A stretch of DNA of 64,000 nucleotides from Flavobacteriaceae bacterium (lineage in GTDB: Bacteria > Bacteroidota > Bacteroidia > Flavobacteriales > Weeksellaceae). The stretch lies in the NCBI GenBank assembly GCA_030538275.1, contig JAUNUH010000007.1, positions 62,001-126,000 of the forward strand, written 5' to 3'. Both the position numbers and the translations under genes were made by a program. Shown here one piece after another: positions 27,968 to 38,229 of the stretch (position 1 is its first letter; every line of letters starts with the position of its first letter). The notes below the pieces were generated by a model that searched no databases, had not been told where the DNA came from, and saw nothing but the letters and a program-made list of their open reading frames with translations.

Positions 27968-29176
27968 ATGAAAATTCTTCATACCGCCGATTGGCATTTA
28001 GGAAAAAAACTGGACAGGTTCTCCAGAATGGACGAACAAATTGAACTGATGAATGAGATTGTTGAAATTGCCGAATCGGAGAATGTTGATTTGGTACTGA
28101 TTGCCGGTGATCTTTTTGATACTTTTCATCCTCCTACTGAAGCGGTAGATTTATTTTATAAGACATTGAAACGTCTTTCACTAAACGGAAAGCGACCTGT
28201 GATTGCGATTGCAGGAAATCACGATTCTCCGGCGATGATTGATGCACCGGATCCATTGGCAAGAGAATGTGGAATCATCTTAATCGGACAGCCAAAAGCC
28301 ATTGTATCTCCTCTGATTTTAGAAGATTTCAAAATTTCGAAAACAGATCAGGGTTTTATCGAATTAGAACTAAATGACTACCATTATCCTGTAAGATTAC
28401 TTCACACAGCATTTGCAAACGAAGTTCGGCTGAAGGAATTTTTTGGAGAAAACAAAGAGGATGAACTGAATTTATCGCTCAAAAATAGTTGGAAAAGTCT
28501 TGCAGACAAATATTGTGATCAAAAAGGTGTAAATCTGCTGATGACACATCTCTATATGAACAAACGCGGTACAGTACCTCTGGATGAGCCTGATGGAGAA
28601 AAACCCATCAAAATTGGTAATGCAGACATGATTTACTCGGACGCTGTTCCTCCTCAGATTCAGTATGTTGCATTGGGTCATCTTCACGGTCATATCAATA
28701 TCGGAACGGAGCATTGTCCAGTAATTTATTCTTCATCTCCCGTGGCATACAGTTTTAGCGAAAGTGGTCAACAGAAATCCGTCACGATTATTGAAGCGTT
28801 TCCCGATGAAAAAGTGAGTTATAGAAATATTAATCTTAAAAAAGGAAAACAACTTTTCCGCAAAACTTTTACATCCATAGACGAAGCAGAAACCTGGCTG
28901 ATTGCAAATCCCGAAACCTTGGTAGAAGTTACGATAGAAAGCGATACCTATTTAAAAGCTGAAGATAACAAAAGAATTTTTCAGGCGCATAACGGCATAG
29001 TTTATCTTATTCCGAAAATAAAATCTCAAGCTACAAGCGAAACTTCCTCTACAAAATCAATTGATGTGACCGCTGATATTCAGGAACTTTTTTTTGATTA
29101 TTTCAAAGCAAAAAATGCAGGACAGGAACCCAACGAGGAGATCATCACTTTATTCGACGAAATCCTAAAAAGTTAA
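27968..29176 (+). CDS. sbcD: Exonuclease subunit SbcD (Mre11-like)
   Basis: 402-residue calcineurin-like phosphoesterase with all Mre11 nuclease motifs in order: ADWHLGKKL, IAGDLFDTFHP, IAGNHDSP, LMTHLYMN and LGHLHGHINI. The C-terminal part after about residue 280 holds the capping and SbcC-binding segments. With SbcC it forms an ATP-dependent nuclease that opens hairpins and trims blocked DNA ends. It is followed three bases later by sbcC, a clear operon, and begins 92 bases after the giant helicase gene, so the three are probably transcribed together. Confidence 0.95.
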   Translation: MKILHTADWHLGKKLDRFSRMDEQIELMNEIVEIAESENVDLVLIAGDLFDTFHPPTEAVDLFYKTLKRLSLNGKRPVIAIAGNHDSPAMIDAPDPLARECGIILIGQPKAIVSPLILEDFKISKTDQGFIELELNDYHYPVRLLHTAFANEVRLKEFFGENKEDELNLSLKNSWKSLADKYCDQKGVNLLMTHLYMNKRGTVPLDEPDGEKPIKIGNADMIYSDAVPPQIQYVALGHLHGHINIGTEHCPVIYSSSPVAYSFSESGQQKSVTIIEAFPDEKVSYRNINLKKGKQLFRKTFTSIDEAETWLIANPETLVEVTIESDTYLKAEDNKRIFQAHNGIVYLIPKIKSQATSETSSTKSIDVTADIQELFFDYFKAKNAGQEPNEEIITLFDEILKS

Positions 29177-29179
29177 TAT

Positions 29180-32100
29180 ATGATTCCATTAAAACTAACG
29201 ATAGAAGGACTTTATTCCTACCAGGAAAGACAGACCATTGATTTCACTCAACTGACAGATGCAGGACTTTTTGGTGTTTTCGGTGCAGTTGGTTCGGGTA
29301 AATCTTCAATTTTGGAGGCGATTACTTTTGCGCTTTTCGGCGAAACGGAACGGATGAACAATAGGGACAAACGATCTTACAATATGATGAACTTGAAATC
29401 CTCAAAATCGTCCATTGAATTCGATTTCGTCAATTTTGAAAACAGAACTTTCAGGATCATCAGAGATTTTAGAAGAAACCGTAATAAGTTTGAAGATGTA
29501 AAACCGCAGACATCCACTTTTTATGAAAATATCAATGGGAATTTTATTCCTTTGGATCATACGGATGCAGCGAAAATCATCAATTTAAGTTATACCAATT
29601 TCAAACGAACCATCATAATTCCGCAAGGACAGTTCAAGGAATTTATTGAGTTGGGTGCAACCGACCGAACACGGATGATGAAGGAAATTTATCCTGAATT
29701 GGGAAAATTTGATCTATATGATAAAACAAGCAAACTTTACAATAAAAATAAATCTGAACTGGATGTTTTGGCGGGAACACTTGCGAGTTTTGAAGGAATT
29801 GATCAGGAAAATATAAAAATCTTAGAATATGATTTAGTTGAAGAACAAAAAAGTTTGAAAACACTTGAAGATATTCTAAAGCCAATTGCCGAACAATTTA
29901 ACAAGTTAAAAACACTGAAAACCGATTTTGAAGATTTAGAAAAGAAAAAAGAGGAGTTTAATTCCAAACAAGATCAGAAAAAAGAAATAGATTATTTGGC
30001 GAAAGAAGTCCAGGAATATGAAAGAATTTATCAGTTATTTTTTCAAAAATTTGTGGATAGAAAAAGGATTGGCAAGGATTTGAAAGACCTAACCGAAAAG
30101 CATAAAGTTGAGGTTGAAAAATTCCAGAATTTGAAAGCCAAACTTGATTCAATAAATAAAAAATCCGACGAATTAAAAGACCGCTTTGAAAATCTGCCTG
30201 CAAAACGAAAAGAAGAATCTGATATACAGCAAATCATCGCTATTAAAAATTTACAGGAAGAGGAAAAATCACTGAATTCCAAAAAGGAAGAAATATTGAA
30301 GAAAAAGCCATCTCTTTCGGTGAAAAAGGGAGAACTAGAAAGAGCAGTCAAAACTCTGTCAGATGAAATCGATGTCTTAAATAAGAAAATTCTCGATCCC
30401 GAACTCTTGCAAAAAGTCAGCGATTGGTATTCAGATAAAGAAAAATTTCAAGGTAATCTCCAAAAGGAAAAAGAGGCAAAAGAATCTCACACTAAGGAAA
30501 TAAATAGGCAAAACCGCGAACTTGAATTGCTTGGCATAGAACCTTTCGTTGAGGAAATCAATTTTGATGGCGAGAAAGAAAAACTGCAAACCCGAAGAAC
30601 AACATTGGAGCTTAAAAAATCCAATCTTGATTTGCGGAAACAACTTTCGAAGTATGCGGAACATCTACACAATGGAGAAGCCTGTCCGCTTTGCGGTTCC
30701 GAAGAACATCCGAAAATAATCGAAATCGAAGATTTGACCGAAGAATCAAAGTCTTTGGATTCAGAATTTAATAATTTAAAAAATGATGAGGAAAAACTCG
30801 CTGCATTAGAAAAGAAAACTGTACAAATTTTTCGTGAAAGAAAGTTTTTTCAGGAGCAACTGAAAATTGCCAATGAAAAATATAACAGCATTAACACAGA
30901 TCTTGTAAATCACAACAAAACCTTCATCTGGAAAGGGTTTGACGCAACAGACAAAGCATCATTTTTTACTGCAAGAGACTTGTCGAACAAAAATCAAAAG
31001 GAAATTACTGACCGTCGGGAAATAATTAGAAAGAATGAAGATGAGATAAAAGAGATTGACATAAAACTGAACGCAATTAAAAATGAAATCCAGAATATTG
31101 ATGTAGAACTTGCACGAAAAAATGGACAAATTGTTCAAAATCGACAGGAAATCAAATTGCTGAATTTTGATGATTTTGAATTAATTCAAAACGAACTATT
31201 ACAAGAAAGTTTAAACTTGCTAAAATCCGAAAACGACCAACTGGATAAGGATTGGAATGAATTGGTAACTTCAAAAAACGATATTCAACCCAAAATTTCG
31301 GCTTCCAACGCAAAGAAAGAATCTTTAAAAGCGGATCTGGAGAAATCAGAAGGAGAAATTGATTCCGTTCAGAAGAGCATCAATCAATTGATTTCTGAAA
31401 ATCAGATTGAGAATGAAGACTTTATTGTAGCGATTTTAACAAAAAATCTGAATGTTTTTTCCATAAATGAGAAAATTCAGAATTTCAACCTTGCTTACAG
31501 TGTTTTGAAATCCTCCATCGAAAGTTTGGAAATCAAATTAAAAGGTTTGTCATTCAAAGAAGAAGATTTTTCTGATACTGAGGCAAAATTTGGAATGGCA
31601 AATCAAAATGTAGAGGATAAAAAAACTGCTGTGATTCAAAAAGAATCCGAATTAAACCGACAGAAAGGCGAACTCGAAAAAATGAAAGTACACCTGGAAA
31701 AGAAAAAAGCCTTGGAAACGCGGGCAGAAAATTTATCGAAAATGCTCAATCTATTTAAGGGAGCAGGATTTGTAGAATATGTTTCTTCCATCTATTTGGG
31801 AAATCTTTGCGACAATGCGAACGAACGTTTTCATAAAATGACCCGAAATCAGCTCAGTTTGCGTGTAAATGAAAACAATGATTTCGAAATTGTAGATTAC
31901 TTAAATGACGGCCGATCGAGAAGCGTGAAAACCCTTTCAGGAGGACAGTCTTTCCAGGTTTCACTGTCACTTGCTTTGGCGTTAGCCGAAAGTGTGCAGA
32001 GTCATGCAAAAGCAGACAGAAATTTCTTCTTTATCGACGAGGGTTTCGGAACGCAGGATCAAGAATCCGTGAATATTGTTTTTGAAACATTAATGAATCT

Positions 32101-32221
32101 TCAAAAAGAAAACCGTATTGTCGGCATTATTTCTCACGTTGAAGAACTAAAAGAAAAAATTCCTGTATCACTTTCCGTTACAAAAGATACTGAAAGAGGC
32201 AGTTTGATTGAGATGAATTAG
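29180..32221 (+). CDS. sbcC: Exonuclease subunit SbcC (Rad50-like ATPase)
   Basis: 1013-residue SMC-like ATPase. Walker A is FGAVGSGKSSILEA near residue 38, the Q-loop region is IIIPQGQFKEFI, and long coiled coils (about 180-490 and 530-800) flank the zinc hook CPLCGSEEHP near residue 501. The ABC signature is KTLSGGQSFQVSLSLALALAE and Walker B is FFFIDEGFGTQD near the C-terminus. It pairs with SbcD in processing hairpins and double-strand ends. Length and motif order are normal. The 290 bases after it are A/T-rich. Confidence 0.95.
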   Translation: MIPLKLTIEGLYSYQERQTIDFTQLTDAGLFGVFGAVGSGKSSILEAITFALFGETERMNNRDKRSYNMMNLKSSKSSIEFDFVNFENRTFRIIRDFRRNRNKFEDVKPQTSTFYENINGNFIPLDHTDAAKIINLSYTNFKRTIIIPQGQFKEFIELGATDRTRMMKEIYPELGKFDLYDKTSKLYNKNKSELDVLAGTLASFEGIDQENIKILEYDLVEEQKSLKTLEDILKPIAEQFNKLKTLKTDFEDLEKKKEEFNSKQDQKKEIDYLAKEVQEYERIYQLFFQKFVDRKRIGKDLKDLTEKHKVEVEKFQNLKAKLDSINKKSDELKDRFENLPAKRKEESDIQQIIAIKNLQEEEKSLNSKKEEILKKKPSLSVKKGELERAVKTLSDEIDVLNKKILDPELLQKVSDWYSDKEKFQGNLQKEKEAKESHTKEINRQNRELELLGIEPFVEEINFDGEKEKLQTRRTTLELKKSNLDLRKQLSKYAEHLHNGEACPLCGSEEHPKIIEIEDLTEESKSLDSEFNNLKNDEEKLAALEKKTVQIFRERKFFQEQLKIANEKYNSINTDLVNHNKTFIWKGFDATDKASFFTARDLSNKNQKEITDRREIIRKNEDEIKEIDIKLNAIKNEIQNIDVELARKNGQIVQNRQEIKLLNFDDFELIQNELLQESLNLLKSENDQLDKDWNELVTSKNDIQPKISASNAKKESLKADLEKSEGEIDSVQKSINQLISENQIENEDFIVAILTKNLNVFSINEKIQNFNLAYSVLKSSIESLEIKLKGLSFKEEDFSDTEAKFGMANQNVEDKKTAVIQKESELNRQKGELEKMKVHLEKKKALETRAENLSKMLNLFKGAGFVEYVSSIYLGNLCDNANERFHKMTRNQLSLRVNENNDFEIVDYLNDGRSRSVKTLSGGQSFQVSLSLALALAESVQSHAKADRNFFFIDEGFGTQDQESVNIVFETLMNLQKENRIVGIISHVEELKEKIPVSLSVTKDTERGSLIEMN

Positions 32222-32283
32222 TGAATATTTTTAATCAAGTAAACCATATTTTTTATGGAAATACATTCTTTTGAAAAATTCAA

Positions 32284-32370
32284 ATAGTGTACTTTAATGC
32301 ACTTTATCCTAAAAATGAATAATAATATTGAAGAATAATTCAAAAAGAGCAGTTTAATGCACTTTTTATA
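32284..32370. repeat. Short duplicated motif CTTTAATGCACTTT
   Basis: Two near-copies (GTACTTTAATGCACTTTAT and AGTTTAATGCACTTTTTAT) lie about 70 bases apart in the non-coding stretch after sbcC. A related ATGCACTTTACAAGTTGATATT occurs before sbcD (27889-27910), and ACAAGTTGATATT recurs at 32444. The purpose is unknown. No gene is supportable between 32222 and 32535. Confidence 0.45.
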
Positions 32371-32535
32371 TTCAAATTAAAAAACAAATCACTAAATTTG
32401 AGCTGACTAAAAAGAAGAACTCAAAATCGTAACTATTTGATTACAAGTTGATATTGTAAAAGAAAGTCAGAATAACGCCAAAACGCTGTTGAAACTTGCA
32501 CGAAATGATTTTTGTACAAATTAAAATACATAAAT

Positions 32536-32790
32536 ATGTTAGTAGCAAGCGTTTCAGATTTCAGAAAAGACCTTAAGTCTTACCTTGATAGAGTTACCAA
32601 AAACTTTGAAACATTAATTATCAACCGTGGAAAAGATTCAGCGATTGTTATAATGTCTTTAACTGAGTACAATTCATTGGTTGCGACAAATCACGAATTG
32701 TCTTCTCGTACAAATGAGATGAGATTGGATTCTGCGTTTGAAAAACTGAAAAACGAAAATTCCTTTGAAAAGAACCTAATCGAAAATTGA
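32536..32790 (+). CDS. Type II antitoxin, YefM/Phd family
   Basis: 84 residues from ATG 32536 (MLVASVSDFRKDLKSYLDRV). I preferred this start to the ATG 24 bases upstream because it matches the family N-terminus. The YefM/Phd fold is recognisable by the DNA-binding N-terminal half and the IINRGKDSAIVIMSLTEYNSL strand-turn. The C-terminal helix (DSAFEKLKNE) would wrap the toxin. One base after its stop begins a gene whose first 48 residues are YoeB-like, the normal partner arrangement, but that toxin is truncated. The antitoxin may now only repress its own promoter. Confidence 0.87.
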   Translation: MLVASVSDFRKDLKSYLDRVTKNFETLIINRGKDSAIVIMSLTEYNSLVATNHELSSRTNEMRLDSAFEKLKNENSFEKNLIEN

Positions 32791-32791
32791 T

Positions 32792-35700
32792 ATGAAATAT
32801 TTTTTCGCTGACGAATCTTGGGATGATTATTTGTATTGGCAGAAAACCGACAAGAAAAAATTGAAAAGAATTAATGATTTATTGAAAGATATTGCAAGAA
32901 ATCCTTTCGACGGAATTGGAAAGCCAGTACCTTTTAAACCAATTCTCAGTTTTTCAGCTTCTCTGATTTTACTTTTGTTATCGATCCATTCAATGGCACA
33001 GCCTGGTAATTATTACAATTATTCTACCGGTATAGACAGTATTTTCTCGAAAAATCAGTTAATTGTGAGAAATTCTTCTAAGGATACTTTAGAAATTGCG
33101 AATTTAAAAAATGGTAAAAAACACGGTAAACAAACTTTGTATTACAACAATGGCGAGCTAAAGCAAATTTCAAATTTCAAAAATGGATTGCTCAACGGAA
33201 AAGTCGAATATTATTCACAAGGAAACAAAAGCCTATACCTAATTGAACATTTTAAGGCATTTCCAAAAGAAGAAACTTCTCGTTTGCACGGTGTTTACAA
33301 AAGATTTGATTCCAATGGCCATTTGGCAGAATTAATGCATTATAATAATGGCTCAAAAAACGGTAAATACGAATTGTACCACAACAACGGCAAACTAAGA
33401 GAAAAAGGTAATTTTGAAGAAAATCTGATTATTGGTAATAAACAATCTTTTACTACTGAAGGAATTTTGATTCTAGATGAAAATTATATTATCATCGACA
33501 ATCCCAATTATTTGGAACCTTTCAAAGCAAAAGGAGTTATAAACCAAGACATGAAAAGTTTGCCAAAGGAACCTAAGAAACTTTCTGTACTTCATGGCAA
33601 GGCAAAATACTATCATTCCAATGGAAATCTTATGGCAGATTTTACTTTCAAAAATGGAAAAAAAGAGGGTTTAAATAAAGAATATCACCAAGATAAAAAT
33701 AATACATTGAAATCGGAAGTGGTTTTTAAAGACGGTTTGGAGCACGGAGCTTTTGTTTATTATCGTCCAAATGGTAATTTAGACAGAAAAGGAATTTATT
33801 ATCGTGAGATTGCAGTGGGAGATTCTATTCTGAAAAACGTGTATGATGGTACCATTGAAGTTTATCAAGAAAATGGTAAAAAACAACGTATAGAAAATTG
33901 GAAAAATTTTAAAAAGAACGGCTTTCAAGAGAATTTTTATTACCAAACCGGTGAATTATCTGAGCGTTCTTTTGTTACCGATAATCTCTTGAACGGAATG
34001 GTAGAGCGGTTTGACAAAGACGGAAACAAAACTTACGAAGCTTTTCACGAAATTGTAGAAAAGGACGGAAAGCTTGTTTCACAGCAAATTGGCACAGAAA
34101 CTTATTGGGAAAAAAACAATATTAGAACAACTGTTGAATGGAAAGGCGGCGTGCAAAACGGAGCAACAAAGTCCTATTATCCCAATGGACAGTTGGAAAA
34201 AATAATGAATTTTGAAAACGGAAAATTGCGTGGTTCTTACCAAACATTTTATGAAAACGGACAGCTCAAAGAGGATTTCAATAAAATTATTTGGGTTGGA
34301 ACTGGAAATTCTGAAAATGTAGGTTGGAATACGGTTTATGATGAAACTGGAAAAATTACACGAAAGTTTTTTGCAGATGACACCGGAAAAACGCTCATCG
34401 AACACCATTTTGAAAACGGCAAACGGAGAGAATTAAGTGTCAATAAAATTTTCAATTTAACTTTTTCCGATACGCAGCAATTAAATTCTATACAATGGCT
34501 CAATTGGGTCGGGTCATCTTTGGGTTTTGATTTATTCAGCAACCAAAACGTGCGAAGAGTCCAATTTTCTATGACAAATTTTCCTGCGCTCACTGCAAAT
34601 TTCGCCTCAACGGGAGAAGTAATTCAAGTAATGGACGCCACTGGAAAGCAAGTTGAAGACAAATCCGTGATTGAAACTGCTCAAAAAATTGCTCAAAAGT
34701 TCAATCCCAAATGGAAAGATGAGAATTTGGCATCCGATGATTTTCCCGATGGAAAATACCAATGGAAATATGCAAATGGTTTTCCTTTTTTTGACTTGGA
34801 ATTTAGAGAAAATTTAGCGTATGGTCAATGGATTTTGCACAATCCGATGCTGAATGACACGCTTTTTTATGGCGAATTTAAATCAGGATTTCCCGTTGGA
34901 GAATTAGTTAGAAAAAAAATAGACGGAACACTTGATTTACGTCAAAAATACTACGCCAACCACCAATTAAAAGAAAGTTACCAATATGATAATGACGGAA
35001 AGATAAGTAATATTACAAAAAACGATAGTCTAGGAAATCGGACTTTTTCTGAAGAATATTATCCTGGAGGAATTTTGAAAAACAGAAATTTCCATACATC
35101 GAGTAGTTATATTCACTTTTCGGTAAAGGGCGACACCTTGGCGTATCGTTTGTTGGCTCCAAGTCAAGATTCCATCATCATTTGGCGACAGTTTTTTGAT
35201 AAAAATAAATTAAAATCCGACCGTCAATACAATTTGACAACAGGCTTAGGATTTGTAAAAACCTATTTTGAAAACGGACAGATTCAGACTTCGCACCAAT
35301 TAAATCATGATAAACCACACGGAATTTATCAAAAATTCAGCGAAAACGGAACTTTACTTACTATAGGTAATTTTAAAGAGGGAGAACGCCACGGAAAATG
35401 GATAAATTATAAAGAAAACGGAAAAGAAGAAATCTCATATTTCAAAGAAGGTGAAATTTCTATTGAAGATATTGCTGAAAATGAAAATGATAAAAACAAT
35501 TGTAGATGTTATGATACTTCTTTGCCAGGTGGTAAAATAGGATTCGCCAATTTATTATCCTATTTCGCTGAATACAAGTCGATTAAACCTTATATTCCAA
35601 AGAATATTGTACCCATAAATGATTGGAATTACGACAAAATTTTCTACGTCAATCTTATTACCAATAACGACAGGAGAAGCGGTTCTACCCATTTTAAACT

Positions 35701-36406
35701 ATTGTTATTTCATGATTTTTCTTTTCATTATCCGACAAAAAACCATTTAAATATCAACTTGAATCCTTGTAAAACAGAAGGATATATTGGTAATTTAGAT
35801 GCGAATGTGAGTTACAATTTTGAAAGTAAAGAAGTGATGTACGCTCAATTAAGCCCCAAAAGAATTTCAGTAGGATTGGAAAATAATCCGCTGGTAGATG
35901 CCAAAGATAAAAGTGTTTTCACAGCCTATTTTGACACCGAATATTTGAATTTTAACACAAATGGAATAGAATCTATACATTTCTCAAAAGAAAAAAACGA
36001 CTGTTATCCACTTGGAATCATCAACGATTTTATGGAAATTCAGATTGAAACGGCCAATTTAGAGATTAATCCAACCCATAGATTGGCTCATTCTGGTGTT
36101 CCGCTTATAGCAAATGAAATCAAGCAATTTTATGGATTGGAAATTAGTTCGGCCAACATCAATTTTATGGTTGAAAATGTAAAAATTGAAGCCACTTGTG
36201 ACAAAATACTTGCCGGAGCAAATTTTGTTGCAGGAAGAATTTTAATGGATGGAAATTTAATAAATGAAGACCAATTTGCTTTTGGCAATGGAAAAACGGT
36301 AAACATGAAAAGCCTTCAAAAATCATTCGAACAAAATGGTTTTTACCGGGTAAAAACAGAAGTAATTGAAAATCAATTAATGATAGAATTTTATGTGGAA
36401 AAATAA
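32792..36406 (+). CDS. Chimera: truncated YoeB toxin N-terminus fused to a MORN-repeat secreted protein
   Basis: 1204 residues. Residues 1-48 (ESWDDYLYWQKTDKKKLKRI, then NPFDGIGKPVPF) match the first half of YoeB endoribonuclease. The sequence then switches in frame to ILSFSASLILLLLSIHSMAQ, a Sec signal peptide, and a long protein with many MORN-2/YwqK-type repeats (NGKKHGKQTLYYNNGELKQI, NGSKNGKYELYHNNGKLREK and others, about residues 100-900) and a C-terminal beta-rich region. YoeB's catalytic Arg and C-terminal His-Tyr are absent, so the toxin should be dead. No start codon lies between the two parts, so the signal peptide is buried behind 48 residues unless a non-standard start is used. 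Deletion between two genes, or an assembly chimera, would explain it. Confidence 0.8.
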   Translation: MKYFFADESWDDYLYWQKTDKKKLKRINDLLKDIARNPFDGIGKPVPFKPILSFSASLILLLLSIHSMAQPGNYYNYSTGIDSIFSKNQLIVRNSSKDTLEIANLKNGKKHGKQTLYYNNGELKQISNFKNGLLNGKVEYYSQGNKSLYLIEHFKAFPKEETSRLHGVYKRFDSNGHLAELMHYNNGSKNGKYELYHNNGKLREKGNFEENLIIGNKQSFTTEGILILDENYIIIDNPNYLEPFKAKGVINQDMKSLPKEPKKLSVLHGKAKYYHSNGNLMADFTFKNGKKEGLNKEYHQDKNNTLKSEVVFKDGLEHGAFVYYRPNGNLDRKGIYYREIAVGDSILKNVYDGTIEVYQENGKKQRIENWKNFKKNGFQENFYYQTGELSERSFVTDNLLNGMVERFDKDGNKTYEAFHEIVEKDGKLVSQQIGTETYWEKNNIRTTVEWKGGVQNGATKSYYPNGQLEKIMNFENGKLRGSYQTFYENGQLKEDFNKIIWVGTGNSENVGWNTVYDETGKITRKFFADDTGKTLIEHHFENGKRRELSVNKIFNLTFSDTQQLNSIQWLNWVGSSLGFDLFSNQNVRRVQFSMTNFPALTANFASTGEVIQVMDATGKQVEDKSVIETAQKIAQKFNPKWKDENLASDDFPDGKYQWKYANGFPFFDLEFRENLAYGQWILHNPMLNDTLFYGEFKSGFPVGELVRKKIDGTLDLRQKYYANHQLKESYQYDNDGKISNITKNDSLGNRTFSEEYYPGGILKNRNFHTSSSYIHFSVKGDTLAYRLLAPSQDSIIIWRQFFDKNKLKSDRQYNLTTGLGFVKTYFENGQIQTSHQLNHDKPHGIYQKFSENGTLLTIGNFKEGERHGKWINYKENGKEEISYFKEGEISIEDIAENENDKNNCRCYDTSLPGGKIGFANLLSYFAEYKSIKPYIPKNIVPINDWNYDKIFYVNLITNNDRRSGSTHFKLLLFHDFSFHYPTKNHLNINLNPCKTEGYIGNLDANVSYNFESKEVMYAQLSPKRISVGLENNPLVDAKDKSVFTAYFDTEYLNFNTNGIESIHFSKEKNDCYPLGIINDFMEIQIETANLEINPTHRLAHSGVPLIANEIKQFYGLEISSANINFMVENVKIEATCDKILAGANFVAGRILMDGNLINEDQFAFGNGKTVNMKSLQKSFEQNGFYRVKTEVIENQLMIEFYVEK

Positions 36407-36407
36407 T

Positions 36408-38138
36408 ATGAAAAATTTCTTGTATTTTCTGCTTATTGTATATTTTTCTCCCATGTTTGGAAATGCACAAATTATGGACATTTTTCAAAACAAAGAATAC
36501 GAGTATGCGACTTATATTGTTGAAGCTAAATCAGATAAAGAATATGCCCCTTCTAAATTTGAAATATATCAAGACAAGAACAAAGAAGAGAACAAAAATT
36601 GGCAAAACATAGAAAATCAATTAGAAAAAGTTGCTTCACAACAGATTGAAAATGAAGTTTCATTTTTTCAACTGCATACCAAGGCTGTAAATTATTTAAA
36701 ACAATTGGATGCGTTAAAAAGACTTGAAAATCCATATCACGAAGAATCCAATTTCCATCCTGGATTGAAGGGAATTGAAATAAAACTGGTAAGTGTTGTG
36801 AATAATCGTGGTGTTTATTACATTCAATATAATTTTGATAATGTAAACGTTAAATATTATTATCTAGCTGATTTTCAACAAAATAAAGTAACAGAATTAA
36901 ACAAAATTCCCAATTTAAATCAACAAGAAAGATTAAGAAAACTTACGCTGTCCAGACTGACGGCGCTTTATCTTTTGCAAACTAAAAAATTGGAAGTCAA
37001 TCATGTAGAAAGAATAAGAGCGACACAATCTGGTGAGGAAAATCTTCCGGATTTTTCTAATCGAGTGGATTATTCCGAAGCAATGGTGTATCCCTATTTT
37101 TCGGGGTTAATGATAGAATTCCCTGCCCAATCCAAATCATCAGGAATTTTTGAAAACAAAGCTTTCAGAGTATTAGTAACCGGAATGGAACGTAACGAAT
37201 TATTGGATGTTTTCCCCGAATTTAAACCCATTTTCAAACAAAATATTCAGGAACCTGCTCAGGCTATCATCAAGCTGTTAAACGATGATGCAAACTATGA
37301 TTTGTCAAGATTTAGCAATGCACCCAAAGAATTACAATTATTAGAAAGTTTGTCGTTTTCTCCAACCGACAGAAAGATTTTTTCTTTAACAATTATTAAT
37401 TATCAAAAAAGTGATACCATAAAATCCTTCCTAGGAGCAAAAAAATTTTTCTTTGATAAAAATGCGAATATTTTGAGAATTGAAGAACGAAACGACAGAA
37501 ATGAAATAGCACGAGAAGAAAAATATGCTTACAACGAAAAAAATCAATTGACAGACATCAGATTTTTAGGTTTTGGTAACAAACTTCAAATCCAAAATTA
37601 TGATAATGACCTTTTGAGTTATGTTGAAACGATTGAAGTCAACGACTATCGCACAGCTTATGGTACAGAGTTTCGCGACTTAAAAATTTACGAACAACAT
37701 TTTGCTTTTAATAGTAATTATCGTTACGCATTAGAATTTAATGTGGTTGGAGATTTTGACCGAAACAGGACGATTCAAAGCAGGTATTTTGAAAAAAATA
37801 AATACTGCACTTACCATTTTTGTTTGCTTACCCATGATAACGGACAGGTATTTGCCGTAAAGAAAAAGATAGGTTCTCCCATCGATATTTTACTCAATGC
37901 GAATAACCAACCTATTGAAAGCTATGTAGATAACAATAGATACCATTACAAATTTACGTATGATGATAATGATAGAATAAAGTCGTTTACTTCAATTTCG
38001 GATGGTAAAAACGCCAATTTCGTCGAATATGAATATCATAACAATCTTCAAAAACCATTAACCATCACAGATACCAAAACATCTCATTCGACCACGATAA
38101 TGATTCAAGAATACGAAATATCATTTTGGGATGATTGA
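36408..38138 (+). CDS. Hypothetical secreted protein, partner of the MORN-repeat gene
   Basis: 576 residues from ATG 36408, chosen because it begins directly with a signal peptide (MKNFLYFLLIVYFSPMFGNA) and follows the MORN gene stop by one base. An upstream ATG at 36393 would overlap that gene. The mature protein is rich in Asn, Lys and Asp. Its C-terminal third has YD/RHS-like spacing (EEKYAYNEKNQLTDIRF, YHYKFTYDDNDRIKSF, FVEYEYHNNLQKPLTI), which suggests beta-strand repeats. There is no recognised family and no catalytic motif. It is tightly coupled to the MORN protein, so both may be envelope or surface components. Confidence 0.7.
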   Translation: MKNFLYFLLIVYFSPMFGNAQIMDIFQNKEYEYATYIVEAKSDKEYAPSKFEIYQDKNKEENKNWQNIENQLEKVASQQIENEVSFFQLHTKAVNYLKQLDALKRLENPYHEESNFHPGLKGIEIKLVSVVNNRGVYYIQYNFDNVNVKYYYLADFQQNKVTELNKIPNLNQQERLRKLTLSRLTALYLLQTKKLEVNHVERIRATQSGEENLPDFSNRVDYSEAMVYPYFSGLMIEFPAQSKSSGIFENKAFRVLVTGMERNELLDVFPEFKPIFKQNIQEPAQAIIKLLNDDANYDLSRFSNAPKELQLLESLSFSPTDRKIFSLTIINYQKSDTIKSFLGAKKFFFDKNANILRIEERNDRNEIAREEKYAYNEKNQLTDIRFLGFGNKLQIQNYDNDLLSYVETIEVNDYRTAYGTEFRDLKIYEQHFAFNSNYRYALEFNVVGDFDRNRTIQSRYFEKNKYCTYHFCLLTHDNGQVFAVKKKIGSPIDILLNANNQPIESYVDNNRYHYKFTYDDNDRIKSFTSISDGKNANFVEYEYHNNLQKPLTITDTKTSHSTTIMIQEYEISFWDD

Positions 38139-38229
38139 ATAGAATAACGCTCTAGATCAAGCCATATTTACTTGTGTTCCATTTTCTTTGAAATGAAAAC
38201 AATTTGAATTAAAAAGGATTCACAAAACT

